Shown in pieces: positions 42,167-52,163 of a stretch of 64,000 nucleotides of DNA. The DNA lies in the NCBI RefSeq assembly GCF_900230285.1, contig NZ_OCNK01000004.1, positions 62,001 through 126,000 of the forward strand, written 5' to 3'. Below the pieces are notes generated by a model. The model was not told where the DNA came from and searched no databases. It saw nothing but the letters and a program-made list of their open reading frames with translations. The DNA is from Blastococcus haudaquaticus (GTDB lineage Bacteria; Actinomycetota; Actinomycetes; Mycobacteriales; Geodermatophilaceae). Both the position numbers and the translations under genes were made by a program. Each line of letters opens with the position of its first letter. Within the stretch, counting starts at the first letter, position 1.

Positions 42167-44007
42167 TTCTTGCTGGCGGTCGACTCGTTGGTGGAGAGCG
42201 CGGCGACGAACGCCTCCTGGGGGACCTCGACGCGGCCGACCATCTTCATCCGCTTCTTGCCCTCCTTCTGCTTCTCCAGCAGCTTCCGCTTGCGGGTGAT
42301 GTCACCGCCGTAGCACTTGGCGAGGACGTCCTTGCGGATGGCGCGCACCGTCTCGCGGGCGATGACCCGGGAGCCGACGGCGGCCTGGATCGGCACCTCG
42401 AACTGCTGGCGCGGGATGAGCTCGCGGAGCTTGCCGGCCATCATCACGCCGTAGCTGTATGCCTTGTCCTTGTGCACGATCGCGCTGAAGGCGTCGACGG
42501 CCTCGCCCTGCAGGAGGATGTCCACCTTCACCAGCTTCGACTCCTGCTCGCCGCCCTCGGAGTAGTCGAGGGATGCGTAGCCGCGGGTGCGCGACTTCAG
42601 GGCGTCGAAGAAGTCGAAGATGATCTCGCCGAGCGGCAGCACGTAGCGGAGCTCCACCCGCGACTCGCTCAGGTAGTCCATGCCGCCCAGCTGGCCGCGA
42701 CGGCCCTGGCAGAGCTCCATGATCGCGCCGGTGTAGTCACTGGGCGCGATGATCGTGGCGTTGACGATCGGCTCGTAGATCGCGGAGATCTTGCCCTCGG
42801 GCCAGTCGCTCGGGTTGGTCACGGTGATCTCGGTGCCGTCCTCCATGACCACGCGGTAGACGACGTTCGGTGCGGTGGAGATGAGGCTGATGCCCGCCTC
42901 GCGCTCCAGCCGCTCGCGGACGATCTCCAGGTGCAGCAGGCCGAGGAAGCCGACGCGGAAGCCGAAGCCGAGCGCCGCCGACGTCTCGGGCTCGTAGGTC
43001 AGCGCGGCGTCGTTGAGCAGCAGCTTGTCCAGGGCCTCGCGCAGCAGCGGGTACTCGCTGCCGTCGATGGGATACAGGCCGGAGTAGACCATCGGCTTGG
43101 GGTCGCGGTAGCCGCCGATCGACTCGGCGGCCGGCTTGTGCTGCAGCGTGACCGTGTCGCCGACGCGGGACTGGCGGACGTCCTTCACGCCGGTGATGAA
43201 GTAGCCGACCTCGCCGACGCCGAGGCTCTCGACCGGCTTGGGCTCGGGCGAGATGACGCCGATCTCGAGCAGCTCGTGCGTGGCGCCGGTCGACATCATC
43301 TTGATCTTGTCGCGGGCGGAGATCCGTCCGTCGACGACGCGGACGTAGGTGATGACGCCGCGGTAGATGTCGTAGACCGAGTCGAAGATCATCGCCCGGG
43401 CGGGACCCGCGGCCTCTCCGGTGGGTGCCGGGATGCGGTCGACGATCAGGTCGAGCAGCTCCGGGACGCCCACGCCGGTCTTGCCGCTGACCCGCAGCAC
43501 GTCGCCGGGCTCGCAGCCGATGATGTGTGCGATCTCCTCCGCGTACCGCTCGGGCTGCGCGGCCGGCAGGTCGATCTTGTTGAGGACGGGGATGATCGTG
43601 AGGTCGTTCTCCAGCGCCAGGTACAGGTTGGCCAGCGTCTGCGCCTCGATGCCCTGGGCGGCGTCGACCAGCAGGACCGCGCCCTCGCAGGCGGCGAGCG
43701 ACCTCGACACCTCGTAGGTGAAGTCGACGTGCCCGGGGGTGTCGATCATGTCGAGGACGTACTCGGTGCCGGTGTGCGCGCCGGACCGCGGGGTCCAGGG
43801 CAGCCGCACGTTCTGCGCCTTGATGGTGATGCCGCGCTCGCGCTCGATGTCCATGCGGTCGAGGTACTGGGCGCGCATGTGCCGGCCCTCGACGAGTCCG
43901 GTGACCTCGAGCATCCGGTCGGCCAGCGTCGACTTGCCGTGGTCGATGTGGGCGATGATGCAGAAGTTCCGGATGAGGGCCGGATCGGTGGTGGCAGGAG
44001 TCGTCAC
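42163..44007 (-). CDS. lepA: Elongation factor 4 (LepA)
   Basis: A 614-residue ribosomal GTPase. GTG 44007 ([20 protein letters not shown]) is chosen; the longer frame crosses the rpsT promoter. Motifs are [44 protein letters not shown] and [12 protein letters not shown]; the unique C-terminal domain ends [18 protein letters not shown]. LepA acts on back-translocated or assembling ribosomes. Length matches the family (about 600). It is divergent from rpsT, the standard actinobacterial arrangement. Confidence 0.96.
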   Translation of the reverse strand: MTTPATTDPALIRNFCIIAHIDHGKSTLADRMLEVTGLVEGRHMRAQYLDRMDIERERGITIKAQNVRLPWTPRSGAHTGTEYVLDMIDTPGHVDFTYEVSRSLAACEGAVLLVDAAQGIEAQTLANLYLALENDLTIIPVLNKIDLPAAQPERYAEEIAHIIGCEPGDVLRVSGKTGVGVPELLDLIVDRIPAPTGEAAGPARAMIFDSVYDIYRGVITYVRVVDGRISARDKIKMMSTGATHELLEIGVISPEPKPVESLGVGEVGYFITGVKDVRQSRVGDTVTLQHKPAAESIGGYRDPKPMVYSGLYPIDGSEYPLLREALDKLLLNDAALTYEPETSAALGFGFRVGFLGLLHLEIVRERLEREAGISLISTAPNVVYRVVMEDGTEITVTNPSDWPEGKISAIYEPIVNATIIAPSDYTGAIMELCQGRRGQLGGMDYLSESRVELRYVLPLGEIIFDFFDALKSRTRGYASLDYSEGGEQESKLVKVDILLQGEAVDAFSAIVHKDKAYSYGVMMAGKLRELIPRQQFEVPIQAAVGSRVIARETVRAIRKDVLAKCYGGDITRKRKLLEKQKEGKKRMKMVGRVEVPQEAFVAALSTNESTASKK

Positions 44008-44089
44008 AGTGCCGCCATCGTCCCACGCCTCCCGCCCGGTCCGGGCACGTGCCGGGAATCCGGTGTGCCGAGGGTCGCCGGACGCCGGG

Positions 44090-44119
44090 TTGGGGTCGGG
44101 GCTCCGACGCTGGTAATCT
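44090..44119 (+). promoter_or_regulatory. Promoter of rpsT
   Basis: TTGGGG at 44090-44095 and TAATCT at 44114-44119 are 18 bases apart, giving a transcript start about 80 bases before rpsT. It is one of the best sigma-70-like promoters visible in this window. Confidence 0.55.
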
Positions 44120-44206
44120 CGCAGGCCGGTCCTGTGGCGCTCGCCGCCCGGACGCACGAACGACTGTCAGAAGAACTCCCTCCTGTCGAGACACCGAGGC
44201 TCACGC

Positions 44207-44467
44207 GTGGCGAACATCAAGTCCCAGCTCAAGCGGATCAAGACCAACGAGAAGGCGCGTCAGCGCAACGTCGCCGTCCGGTCCGCCCTGAAGACCGCCG
44301 TCCGGCGCGTCCGCACCGCCGCGGAGTCCGGCGACGCCGCGGCCGCCGCGACCGCCTTCCAGGTGGCCGCCAAGGAGCTGGACAAGGCCGCCAGCAAGGG
44401 CGTCATCCACAAGAACCAGGCGGCCAACCGCAAGTCGGGTCTGGCCAAGCAGGTCGCCGGCCTCTGA
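44207..44467 (+). CDS. rpsT: 30S ribosomal protein S20
   Basis: An 86-residue basic helical protein, [20 protein letters not shown] at the start and [20 protein letters not shown] near the end, diagnostic of S20, which binds 16S rRNA in the small subunit. GTG 44207 gives the family's exact N-terminus. It is transcribed alone, divergent from lepA and convergent with holA, with a strong hairpin between. Confidence 0.97.
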   Translation: MANIKSQLKRIKTNEKARQRNVAVRSALKTAVRRVRTAAESGDAAAAATAFQVAAKELDKAASKGVIHKNQAANRKSGLAKQVAGL

Positions 44468-47400
44468 GCCGGTGCGCGCGCTCCGGCGCGCGGCGAACGA
44501 GCCCCCTTCCCCCCGCGGGACGGGGGCTCGTCGCGTTCTCCGGCCCTGGGGCGGTCAGCGACCGGTGTACGCGGCGCGTCCGCCCCGGCCGGTCTCGGCC
44601 CGGATCGTGACGATCCGCCGGACGGCACGTTCGAGCGCGTAGTCGGCGCTGGCCGCTGCGCCCTTGACGTCGGCGTTGAGGTCGGCGGCGACGCCGATCG
44701 CCTGCTGCAGCCCGTCGATGCTCCAGCCGCGGGACTGCGCCTGCGCCTTCTTGATCTTCCACGGCGGCATCTTCAGCGTCCGGGCCAGCTCCCCCGGGTT
44801 CGTCGTGCTCAGCGAGGCGACGCGGGCCGCCGTCCGAACGCCGTCGGCGATCGCATCGGCGATGAGCACGTGGGGCACGCCCCGTTCGAGCGCCCAGCGG
44901 AGCATCTCGATCGAGCCGGCGCGGTCGCCCACCAGCACGCGCTCGGCCACGGTGAAGCCGGTGACCTCGGCCTGCCCGCGGTGGAAGCGCGCCACGGCGT
45001 CGCCGTCGATCGTGCCGCCGAAGTCCGACACCAGCTGGCTCGCCGCGGCCGACAACTGCCGCAGGTCGTTCCCGATGGCGTCGACGAGCGCGGTGACGGC
45101 GTCCGCGGTGATGCGTCCGCCGAACTGCCGGACCTCGTTGCGGGCGAAGCCTGCCAGGTCGCCGGGTGACTTGAGCTTCGGGCACTCGTCGAGCGCCGCC
45201 CCGGCCCCGGTGAACGCCTTCACCAGCGCCTCGTTGCGCTTGCCACCGAAGTGGACGATCACCAGCGTGAGGTCGGGGTCGGGCTCCTTGGCGTATCCGA
45301 CCAGGGCGTCGGACAGCGCGCCGGCCGCCTCCTGCACCCCCAGGACCACCACGAGCCGGTGCTCGCCGAACAAGGACGGCGCCAGGACGTCGGCGAGCTG
45401 GCCGGTCGGCAGGCCCGCCGCGGTCAGCTCGTGGACCTCGGCGTCCGGGTGGCGGGCGAGCACGGCGGTGCGGACGGCGCCGACAGCCCGTGAGCGCAGC
45501 AGCTCCTCCTCGCCCATGACGACGCGGAGCCGGGAGGTGGGTTCCACGGGTTCGGCCGGCACCGGTGCATCGTGTCACGGAGGGCGGACTCCCCCGGCCT
45601 GGCGACCTGCCCCGCGCCGTCCCCGCCGGCCATTCGAACCGGTCCGCCGCGGCCGGGGCCTCTCCGCTCCCCCGGGCGGCGACGCCCCACTCGTCCGCGG
45701 TACCGACGACGGCCAGGTCGCCCTCCCGGTCGGTGCGGTGCACCCGCATGCCCGCCTTGGCCAGCCAGCCGAGCAACCGCCCGGTCGGATGTCCGTGGGT
45801 GTTGTCGGCACCCACGGAGATCAGCGCCACGCGCGCACCACTGGCCGACAGGAACGCCGGATCGGCGTCCCCGCTGCCGTGGTGCGGCACCTTGAACACG
45901 TCGGCGCGCAGGTCGACCTGGTCCCGCACCAGCCGGGCCTCCGCCTCCGCCCCGAGGTCGCCGGTGAAGAGGATCCGCAGGCCGGCCACCGTCACGCGGA
46001 CGACCAGGGACAGGTCGTTGGGCTCCGCCGCGGCCGTCGCCCGCTCCGGGGCGGGCGCCAGGACCTCGACGGAGACCCCGGCCTCGGTGCGTCGGTCCCC
46101 CGGCACCACGACGACGTGCCGGCCGCCGGCCGCCCGGACGTCGTGCGCGAAGGCCGCCTGGCGGTCGTCGGCCGGCGACAGGGTGCCGGTCGCCACGATG
46201 CCGACGTCCCGGCCACCGAGCGCGCCGGCGAGCCCGCCGACGTGGTCGGCGTCGAGGTGGGAGATGAGGACCAGCGGCAGCGCGTCGATGCCGAGCCGGT
46301 CGAGGCAGCGGTCGATCGCCGCGACGTCCGGGCCGGCGTCGAGCAGCACTCCGGCTCCGGGACCCGTCGGCAGCACGAAGGCGTCACCCTGACCCACGTC
46401 GCAGCCGACGGCGACGGTCCCGGCCGGCGGCCAGCCCCGGACCGCCTGGCGCACGGGCCACCCGACGACGACGAGCCCGACGAGCACTGCCAGCGCCAGC
46501 GCGCGCAGCCGCCCGAAGCGCCACAGCGCCCAGCCGAGGGCGATCAGGAGGACGGTCAGCAGCACCGCGCCTGGAGTCCCCGCCGGCCAGCTGGTGGTGC
46601 CGTCCGGTACGCCCGCCGCGCGCTCGGCCACGAGGACGAGCCACCGGGTGGGCCACCCCGCACCCCAGACCAGGGCGTCCGCGACGACCGGCAGGGGGAC
46701 GCCCACGAGAGCCGCCAGCAGTCCGAGGACCGTCGCGGCCGGGACGGCCGGCGCGGCCAGCAGGTTGGCCGGCAGCGAGATCAGGCTGACCGTTCCGGAG
46801 AGGCCCGCGACGATCGGCGCCGTCACCACTCCGGCCGCCGCGCTCACGGCCACCGCGTCCGCGAGCACCGCCCAGCAGCCGCGCCCGCGCAGGCGACGCG
46901 ACCAGCCGGGAGCGAGCAGCACGATGCCGGCCGTGGCGGCGACGGACAGCGCGAAGCCGGGATCCGTGGCCAGTGCCGGATCGACGAGCAGCAGCACCCA
47001 GATCGCAGCGCACAGCGCCGGAACGGCGGCCCGGGGCCGCCCCGAGGCGAGCGCGACCAGCGTCACCGCACCCATGGCCGCAGCGCGGACGACGCTGGGG
47101 CTGGGGCGGGCCAGTACCACGAACCCGACGAGGACGACGGCCGCGACCAGCGCCTGCACACGTCGGTCGACAGCCCGGCGGCGGAGGGGCCGGAGGACGC
47201 CGGCGAGGACGATCGCGACGTTCGCGCCGGACACCGCGGTGAGGTGCGCCAGTCCGGCCGACCGGAAGTCCTCCTCCAGCACCGGGTCCATGGTCGTGGT
47301 GTCGCCGACGACGAGTCCTGGCAGCAGCCCGGCCGCCGCGGGTTCGAGCACCCGGTGCGCCGAGTCGCGCAGCGCGCCGCGAAGGCTCCCTGCGGTCTGC

Positions 47401-47981
47401 TGGAGGGGTCCGGCGCCACCGACGGGCGTGGGTGATCCACGGGCGCTGAGCACCGCGACCGTCTGCTCGCCGGGCCGGGGTTCCGAGACTCCGACCCGGA
47501 CGCGGACCTGCTGCCCGGGGAGCAGCTGCCGCCAGTCCTCCACCATCCCGAACAGCACGACGGCGTCCCGGATGCGGTACGTGGTGTCGCCGTCGACGAG
47601 GCGCTGCACCGTGGCGTCCAGGACGACGCGCTGCGCCCCCGCGCCACCGAGGACGTGGGGGTCGCCGTCGAGCTCCAGGACCACCGACACCGTCCGCTGG
47701 TCCGCGGCGACCGCTCGCAGCGGCGAGTCCTCGCGTGCCGCGCTCCTGACCGCCGCCGTGGCCGACGCGACCGCCACCCCGGCCAGCAGGGTCAGGACCA
47801 GGGCTGTCGACCGGCTCCGCCGCCGGGCGAGGACCGCGGCCAGGAGCGACGCGGCCACGCAGACCCAGCCGAGCGCCGACGGCGCGGCCACGGGGCCGAG
47901 CAGGGTCGTCGCCCACACACCGGCGGCGGCCGGCGCGAGACGGACGTCCACCCAGGTCCAGCGCCCCTCCGGGCGGCTCAC
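44403..47981 (-). CDS. comEC: ComEC/Rec2 DNA-uptake channel protein, frame running on through holA
   Basis: The conserved protein spans about 47981-45640 (roughly 780 residues). It has N-terminal hydrophobic helices and OB-like region, the competence domain ([38 protein letters not shown]) with about ten helices, then a metallo-beta-lactamase domain with [32 protein letters not shown] and [15 protein letters not shown]. It translocates single-stranded DNA inward. No stop follows the domain: the frame continues about 400 codons to 44403, across all of holA. The extension is unlike any domain, so a lost stop or a frameshift is more likely than a real tail. Confidence 0.85.
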   Translation of the reverse strand: MSRPEGRWTWVDVRLAPAAAGVWATTLLGPVAAPSALGWVCVAASLLAAVLARRRSRSTALVLTLLAGVAVASATAAVRSAAREDSPLRAVAADQRTVSVVLELDGDPHVLGGAGAQRVVLDATVQRLVDGDTTYRIRDAVVLFGMVEDWRQLLPGQQVRVRVGVSEPRPGEQTVAVLSARGSPTPVGGAGPLQQTAGSLRGALRDSAHRVLEPAAAGLLPGLVVGDTTTMDPVLEEDFRSAGLAHLTAVSGANVAIVLAGVLRPLRRRAVDRRVQALVAAVVLVGFVVLARPSPSVVRAAAMGAVTLVALASGRPRAAVPALCAAIWVLLLVDPALATDPGFALSVAATAGIVLLAPGWSRRLRGRGCWAVLADAVAVSAAAGVVTAPIVAGLSGTVSLISLPANLLAAPAVPAATVLGLLAALVGVPLPVVADALVWGAGWPTRWLVLVAERAAGVPDGTTSWPAGTPGAVLLTVLLIALGWALWRFGRLRALALAVLVGLVVVGWPVRQAVRGWPPAGTVAVGCDVGQGDAFVLPTGPGAGVLLDAGPDVAAIDRCLDRLGIDALPLVLISHLDADHVGGLAGALGGRDVGIVATGTLSPADDRQAAFAHDVRAAGGRHVVVVPGDRRTEAGVSVEVLAPAPERATAAAEPNDLSLVVRVTVAGLRILFTGDLGAEAEARLVRDQVDLRADVFKVPHHGSGDADPAFLSASGARVALISVGADNTHGHPTGRLLGWLAKAGMRVHRTDREGDLAVVGTADEWGVAARGSGEAPAAADRFEWPAGTARGRSPGRGSPPSVTRCTGAGRTRGTHLPAPRRHGRGGAAALTGCRRRPHRRARPPPGRRGPRADRGGPADRPARRRPGAVLVRRAPARGGPGGAGGGRRAVRRPGRIRQGARPRPHAGDRPLRWQAQRGAGEGVHRGRGGARRVPEAQVTRRPGRLRPQRGPAVRRTHHRGRRHRARRRHRERPAAVVGRGEPAGVGLRRHDRRRRRGALPPRAGRGHRLHRGRARAGGRPRRLDRDAPLGARTGRAPRAHRRCDRRRRSDGGPRRLAEHDEPGGAGPDAEDAAVEDQEGAGAVPRLEHRRAAAGDRRRRRPQRRRQGRSGQRRLRARTCRPADRHDPGRDRPGRTRRVHRSLTAPGPENATSPRPAGGRGLVRRAPERAHRLRGRRPAWPDPTCGWPPGSCG
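44497..44531. terminator. Bidirectional terminator between rpsT and holA
   Basis: ACGAGCCCCC at 44497-44506 pairs perfectly with GGGGGCTCGT at 44522-44531. It lies 30 bases after the rpsT stop and 24 bases after the convergent holA stop, so it can serve both genes. A smaller CGCGC/GCGCG hairpin precedes it. Confidence 0.75.
44555..45562 (-). CDS. holA: DNA polymerase III subunit delta
   Basis: A 335-residue clamp-loader subunit. It has [73 protein letters not shown] and [20 protein letters not shown], the HolA landmarks. Delta opens the beta clamp during loading. Start GTG 45562. The comEC frame upstream contains no stop before passing through this whole gene in another frame, which is unusual; the holA codons and family match make this gene certain. 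Confidence 0.94.
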   Translation of the reverse strand: MPAEPVEPTSRLRVVMGEEELLRSRAVGAVRTAVLARHPDAEVHELTAAGLPTGQLADVLAPSLFGEHRLVVVLGVQEAAGALSDALVGYAKEPDPDLTLVIVHFGGKRNEALVKAFTGAGAALDECPKLKSPGDLAGFARNEVRQFGGRITADAVTALVDAIGNDLRQLSAAASQLVSDFGGTIDGDAVARFHRGQAEVTGFTVAERVLVGDRAGSIEMLRWALERGVPHVLIADAIADGVRTAARVASLSTTNPGELARTLKMPPWKIKKAQAQSRGWSIDGLQQAIGVAADLNADVKGAAASADYALERAVRRIVTIRAETGRGGRAAYTGR

Positions 47982-48844
47982 ACCGTCACCAGGTCAGCCA
48001 GTTCCGCCGCGATCGCCGGACCGATCCCCGGCACGTCGTCGAGCTCCTCCACGCTCCGGAACGGGCCCTGCCGGTCGCGGTGCTCCACGATCCGCTGCGC
48101 CAGGACGGGCCCGATGCCCGGCAACGCGTCGAGTTCGGTCACCCCCGCGCGGTTGAGGTCGACCCGGCCGGAGGGCTCAGGGGCACCGCCGGCACCTGCC
48201 GGATCCGCCTCCGCGGCGGCCGCGGGCAGGCCGACCGTCAACTGCTCGCCGTCGGTCACCGGCGCTGCGAGGTTCACCGAGGCGGGGTCGGCTCCGGGAA
48301 GGAGACCGCCGGCCGCGGCGATCGCATCGGCGACCCGGGAGCCGGGAGGGAGCGAGACCAGCCCCGGGGCGGCGACCTGGCCGACGACCGAGACGACGAC
48401 GGTCGCCGACGCCTCCGCGACCGTGCCCACCGGCGGGGTCGACGGAGCGCTGGAGGCAGCCGGCGCACCGTCGACCCGCTCCACCTGCGGACGTTGCAGC
48501 CAGGTCCAGCCGACCAGCAGCAGCGCGGCGAGGACACCCGCGATCCAGAGGGACCGCGCTCCGGGGCGCCCGGGATCCCAGCGCTGCTCGCTCCCGGGAG
48601 CACGATGGCGCCCTACCCCGCCCGGCAGCTCGGCGCGTGCGTCGACGGCGGGGATCGGGCCGGTGGCCGAGTCCTCTCCGGCCCAGTCGCGGTCCGCGCC
48701 GACGTCGTGCCGGCCCGCCGGGTCCTCGTCGTCGATCTCGTCCGGCACCCAGCCGCCGGAGCCGGCCCGTTCGTCCAGCAGCCGGCGCAGGCGCGCACGG
48801 ATCACGTCGGCGTCGTCGTCGATGCGGCGAGAGGGGAAGCGCAC
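47978..48844 (-). CDS. comEA: ComEA DNA-receptor protein
   Basis: A 288-residue protein. A long charged cytoplasmic N-terminus is followed by one membrane helix (SLWIAGVLAALLLVGWTWL, about residues 97-115), an SLBB domain (VVVSVVGQVAAPGLVSLPPG) and a C-terminal helix-hairpin-helix pair (VDLNRAGVTELDALPGIGPV, VEELDDVPGIGPAIAAELA) that binds double-stranded DNA. It passes DNA to ComEC, whose start overlaps its stop (GTGA). It has the standard comEA-comEC-holA order. Confidence 0.94.
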   Translation of the reverse strand: MRFPSRRIDDDADVIRARLRRLLDERAGSGGWVPDEIDDEDPAGRHDVGADRDWAGEDSATGPIPAVDARAELPGGVGRHRAPGSEQRWDPGRPGARSLWIAGVLAALLLVGWTWLQRPQVERVDGAPAASSAPSTPPVGTVAEASATVVVSVVGQVAAPGLVSLPPGSRVADAIAAAGGLLPGADPASVNLAAPVTDGEQLTVGLPAAAAEADPAGAGGAPEPSGRVDLNRAGVTELDALPGIGPVLAQRIVEHRDRQGPFRSVEELDDVPGIGPAIAAELADLVTV

Positions 48845-48984
48845 CGACGGGACGCTAGGGACGGACGCTCACCGCAAAGGGCCCGTCAGGGGAACTGTGG
48901 ACGGACCTGCCCGCTGTGGACGGTCGACGGCACGCAGGAGCGGACGGCCGTCACGATCCGCCCGCGCCTTCCCGGTCCTGGCGT

Positions 48985-49875
48985 TCAGCCCTCCGCGCGG
49001 TCTGCGCCCGTCTCGTCGTCGTGCTCCTGCCAGAACGGCGCGACGACGATGCCCACGGCTCCGGGCCCGACGTGCGCGCCGATCGCTGCCCCCAGCTCGC
49101 TGACGTGCAGCTCCCGCAGCTGCGGCAGCCGGTCCCGGATCTCGGCGGCGAGACGCTCGGCCTTCTCCGGCGCGGCCAGGTGGTGGACCGCGATGGAGAC
49201 CGGCCCCTGTCCGGCCGCCTCCACGGCCCGCTGGACGAGCCGGTTGAGCGCCCGGCCGGACGTCCGCACCTTCTCGAGGGGAACCACCCGCCCGTCCTGG
49301 ACGTGCAGCACCGGCTTGACCGCCAGGGCCGACCCGAGGACGGCGGCGGCCGATCCGATGCGACCGCCCCGGCGCAGGTGCTCGAGGGTGTCGACCACGA
49401 ACAGCGTCCTGGTCGCCGCCGCGGTCTCCAGGGCCGACCGCGCCACCCCGGCCGCGTCGGCCCCGGACGACGCCGACCGGGCCGCGGCGAGGACGGCGAA
49501 CCCGGCTCCCATGGCCGCCGAGCGGGTGTCCACGACGGTCACGATGTGCTCCCCGACCTGGGAGGCGGCCAGTCGAGCGGCATCCCAGGTGCCCGACAGC
49601 TCCGAGGAGAGGTGGATCGAGACGAGCCGGTCGGCGCCCTCGTCCAGCGCCCGGCGGTAGGCGGCCACGAAGTCGCCGGGCGTCGGGCGGGACGTCGAGA
49701 CCCGCTGACCCCGCACCGCGAGGGTCCGGGCCACCTCCTCCGGTCCGACGTCGGCACCCTCGCGGCCCGATCGGCCGGCGAGCACGACGTACAGCGGCAC
49801 GACGTGGATGCCGTAGCCCTCGACCAGCTCGTCGGGGAGGTAGGCCGTCGAATCGGTGACTACGGCGACGGACAC
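48985..49875 (-). CDS. DegV family fatty-acid-binding protein (FakB-like)
   Basis: A 296-residue protein with SVAVVTDSTAYLPDELVEGY, VSTSRPTPGDFVAAYRRALD, VSIHLSSELSGTWDAARLAA and VDTRSAAMGAGFAVLAAAR, the DegV landmarks. Members bind a fatty acid and, with FakA, allow its phosphorylation for phospholipid synthesis. No fakA gene is adjacent. It is in the same position relative to comEA as in mycobacteria. Confidence 0.93.
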   Translation of the reverse strand: MSVAVVTDSTAYLPDELVEGYGIHVVPLYVVLAGRSGREGADVGPEEVARTLAVRGQRVSTSRPTPGDFVAAYRRALDEGADRLVSIHLSSELSGTWDAARLAASQVGEHIVTVVDTRSAAMGAGFAVLAAARSASSGADAAGVARSALETAAATRTLFVVDTLEHLRRGGRIGSAAAVLGSALAVKPVLHVQDGRVVPLEKVRTSGRALNRLVQRAVEAAGQGPVSIAVHHLAAPEKAERLAAEIRDRLPQLRELHVSELGAAIGAHVGPGAVGIVVAPFWQEHDDETGADRAEG

Positions 49876-49938
49876 CCGGCGAGGCTAGCCCGCCGCTGTC
49901 GGGCGCCGACGCAGCGCGGCTGTGCGGGTCCCCCGGTG

Positions 49939-50667
49939 CTAGACCGCGTCGGCGTCCGCGGCCGGGGCGCCGTCCTGGGTCGCGACGTCGTCCTCGGGCA
50001 GTGCCGGGCCGGCGCCCTCCAGGCGACGGTCCGGCTGCCGGAGCACGGAGCTGTTGTGGCGCAGCAACCGCCACCGGCCTCCCTGCACCGCCAGTTCGCT
50101 CCAGGCGCAGTTCCCCAGCGGACCGAGGACGCGACGGTGATCCGGGGTGAGACCGAGCAGCCGCTCGATCAACCGGCCCGAGGTCCCCCCGTGGGTCACG
50201 ACGACCGCCACGGCGGCCGGCGGGAGGTCGGCGAGGGCCGCCACGGCCCTGTCGGCCACCGCACCCGGTTCCTCACCGCCCCGTCCGATCACCGGGCGAC
50301 CGGCCATCCAGGCGGCGTACTGATCGGGGAACCGGTCGGCCACCTCGTCGCGGGTGAGTCCTTCCCACGACCCCATGCCGTGTTCGCGCAGGCGCTCGTC
50401 CAGCCGCAGCCGCACTCCGAGGAGCCCGGTCAGCGCCTGGGCGGTCTGCTCGGCCCGGTCGAGATCGCTGGAGACGACCACGGTGTCCTCCGGGGACAGA
50501 TCCGCGGCGACGTGGGGGGCGGCCGCTGCGGCCTGTCTCCGCCCGGTCGCGTCCAGCGGAGGGTCCAGCTGGCCCTGGAAGCGGCCCGCGGCGTTCCAGG
50601 CGGTACGCCCGTGCCGCCAGAGGATCAGTCGGGAGACGGGCAGCTCCGCCAGCGGTCCGACTGTCAC
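49939..50667 (-). CDS. Histidine phosphatase family protein (GpgP-like position)
   Basis: A 242-residue phosphatase. The catalytic motif is LILWRHGRTAWNAAGRFQGQ, with VVSSDLDRAEQTAQAL, LREHGMGSWEGLTRDEV and the second His in VVVTHGGTSGRLIERLL. In mycobacteria the gene at this place encodes glucosyl-3-phosphoglycerate phosphatase; that substrate is plausible but unproven here. GTG 50667 overlaps the rsfS stop. A hydrophilic C-terminal tail of about 40 residues follows the domain. Stop is TAG. Confidence 0.9.
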   Translation of the reverse strand: MTVGPLAELPVSRLILWRHGRTAWNAAGRFQGQLDPPLDATGRRQAAAAAPHVAADLSPEDTVVVSSDLDRAEQTAQALTGLLGVRLRLDERLREHGMGSWEGLTRDEVADRFPDQYAAWMAGRPVIGRGGEEPGAVADRAVAALADLPPAAVAVVVTHGGTSGRLIERLLGLTPDHRRVLGPLGNCAWSELAVQGGRWRLLRHNSSVLRQPDRRLEGAGPALPEDDVATQDGAPAADADAV

Positions 50668-51134
50668 CGGCCGGCCGACTCCTCGTCCGGTGACGAGTCC
50701 TCGTCGCCCCCGCCGTCCGCGGCACCGGCGTCCGGGGCACCGGCGTCCGGGGCACCCGCGGTCGCGGTCGGCTGGGCTCCGTCGGTGAAGGGGATCACCG
50801 GGCAGTCCTTCCACAGGCGCTCGAGGGCGTAGTAGGCGCGCTCCTCGGCGTGCTGGACGTGCACCACGACGTCGACGAAGTCGAGCAGGACCCAGCGCGA
50901 CTCGGCGACCCCCTCGCGTCGGACGGGCTTGATGCCGTGCTCGCGGAGTCGCTCCTCCACCTCGTCCACGATCGACTGCACCTGGCGCTCGTTGGGCGCG
51001 GAGGCGAGCACGAAGGCGTCGGTGATGGCGAGCCGGTCGCTCACGTCGACGATGGAGACGTCGGTGGCGAGCTTGTCCGCAGCCGCCTGAGCGGCGAGCA
51101 GCGCGGTGTCCCGCGCCTCGGCCGAGGCGGTCAT
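50664..51134 (-). CDS. rsfS: Ribosomal silencing factor RsfS
   Basis: A 156-residue protein. The core (1-115) has [40 protein letters not shown] and [20 protein letters not shown], the RsfS (DUF143) signature. It binds L14 and keeps the subunits apart in poor nutrient conditions. The C-terminal 40 residues are a low-complexity Ala/Gly/Pro/Asp tail with short repeats. ATG 51134 overlaps the nadD stop, giving the usual nadD-rsfS-phosphatase unit. Confidence 0.95.
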   Translation of the reverse strand: MTASAEARDTALLAAQAAADKLATDVSIVDVSDRLAITDAFVLASAPNERQVQSIVDEVEERLREHGIKPVRREGVAESRWVLLDFVDVVVHVQHAEERAYYALERLWKDCPVIPFTDGAQPTATAGAPDAGAPDAGAADGGGDEDSSPDEESAGR

Positions 51135-51799
51135 CGGGGTACCTCCTGGAGGTGGTCGTGAGGGGGCTGGGCGGAAAGGGTGCGGGCGCCGTCTGCGCCG
51201 ACCCGACGCGGAACCTCGCGGTAGAGGCCCCGCTTCTCGATGTACTGGACCACGCCGTCGGGCACCAGGTACCAGACCGGCATCCCGCGGTCGACCCGAT
51301 CGCGGCAGTCGGTCGAGCTGATCGCCAGGGCGGGCACCTCGACCAGGCTGACCACGCCCTCGGGCAGGTGGGCATCGGCGAGGTGGAAGCCCGGGCGGGT
51401 CACGCCGACGAAGTGGGCCAGGTCGAACAGCTGCTGGTTGTCCCGCCAGCTGACGATCTGGGCCAGGGCGTCGGCACCGGTGATGAAGAACAGCTCGGCC
51501 TCCGGCCGTTGCTGGCGCAGGTCGGTGAGGGTGTCGATGGTGTAGGTCGGGCCGCCCCGGTCGATGTCCACCCGGCTCACCGAGAACCGTGGATTGGAGG
51601 CCGTCGCGATGACCGTCATGAGGTAGCGGTCCTCGGGTGGGCTGACCTCGCGGTCGCTCTTCTGCCACGGCTGACCGGTCGGCACGAAGATCACCTCGTC
51701 GAGACCGAACAGACCGGCGACCTCGCTGGCGGCCACGAGGTGCCCGTGGTGGATGGGATCGAAGGTCCCACCCATGATCCCGACCCGGCCGCCTGCCAC
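51131..51799 (-). CDS. nadD: Nicotinate-nucleotide adenylyltransferase
   Basis: A 222-residue enzyme making nicotinate adenine dinucleotide from NaMN and ATP. It has [20 protein letters not shown] at the N-terminus, [35 protein letters not shown], and [20 protein letters not shown] near the end: the complete nucleotidyltransferase motif set. A short C-terminal tail follows. It is the first gene of the nadD-rsfS-phosphatase unit. Confidence 0.95.
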   Translation of the reverse strand: MAGGRVGIMGGTFDPIHHGHLVAASEVAGLFGLDEVIFVPTGQPWQKSDREVSPPEDRYLMTVIATASNPRFSVSRVDIDRGGPTYTIDTLTDLRQQRPEAELFFITGADALAQIVSWRDNQQLFDLAHFVGVTRPGFHLADAHLPEGVVSLVEVPALAISSTDCRDRVDRGMPVWYLVPDGVVQYIEKRGLYREVPRRVGADGARTLSAQPPHDHLQEVPR

Positions 51800-52163
51800 C
51801 GCACGAGCCTATCCGGGCCCACCGGAGCCGGCCCCGTCAGGACCGGCCCCGGCCGGCGCCTCCGCGGTCCCGCCAGGGGAGAGGGGACCGCGAAGGCGCC
51901 ACGACCGGCTCCCCCGTGCAGCCGGTCGCAGTCCGGACCGTGCGTCGAGGCACGGACGGTGTGGCGCCGCTGCGTTCCCGGCACCGCGCTGACCAACGGC
52001 TCAGCCGGCCATGGGTTACGGGCCGTCGGCGTGTCCTTTTGTGGTCGTCGGCACAGTGACCGCGACCGGCCCGTGCCGACATGCGGACCGAGCGACGAAG
52101 GGACGGATCGACAGGCGGGGAATGACCGGGACGCCGCGCCGCCCAGGCGGACCGGGAGTCTCC
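51800..52163. other. Intergenic region with a large hairpin
   Basis: About 360 bases without a convincing gene. Arms 51855-51871 and 51884-51900 pair over 17 positions with a single mismatch, a strong terminator-like hairpin. It lies upstream of nadD and after the vWA gene on the same strand, so it probably ends the MoxR-vWA transcript. The nadD promoter should also be here. Confidence 0.5.

Noticed and set aside
42472-44610. 712-codon plus-strand frame opposite lepA
   Set aside because: Shadow of lepA on the other strand; the composition is a mirror of lepA codons and it also runs across rpsT in the wrong frame.
44403-45562. Dual coding of a real ComEC tail and holA
   Set aside because: The tail is Arg/Gly/Ala-rich, unlike any domain, and changes character exactly where ComEC normally ends; reported instead as an anomaly.
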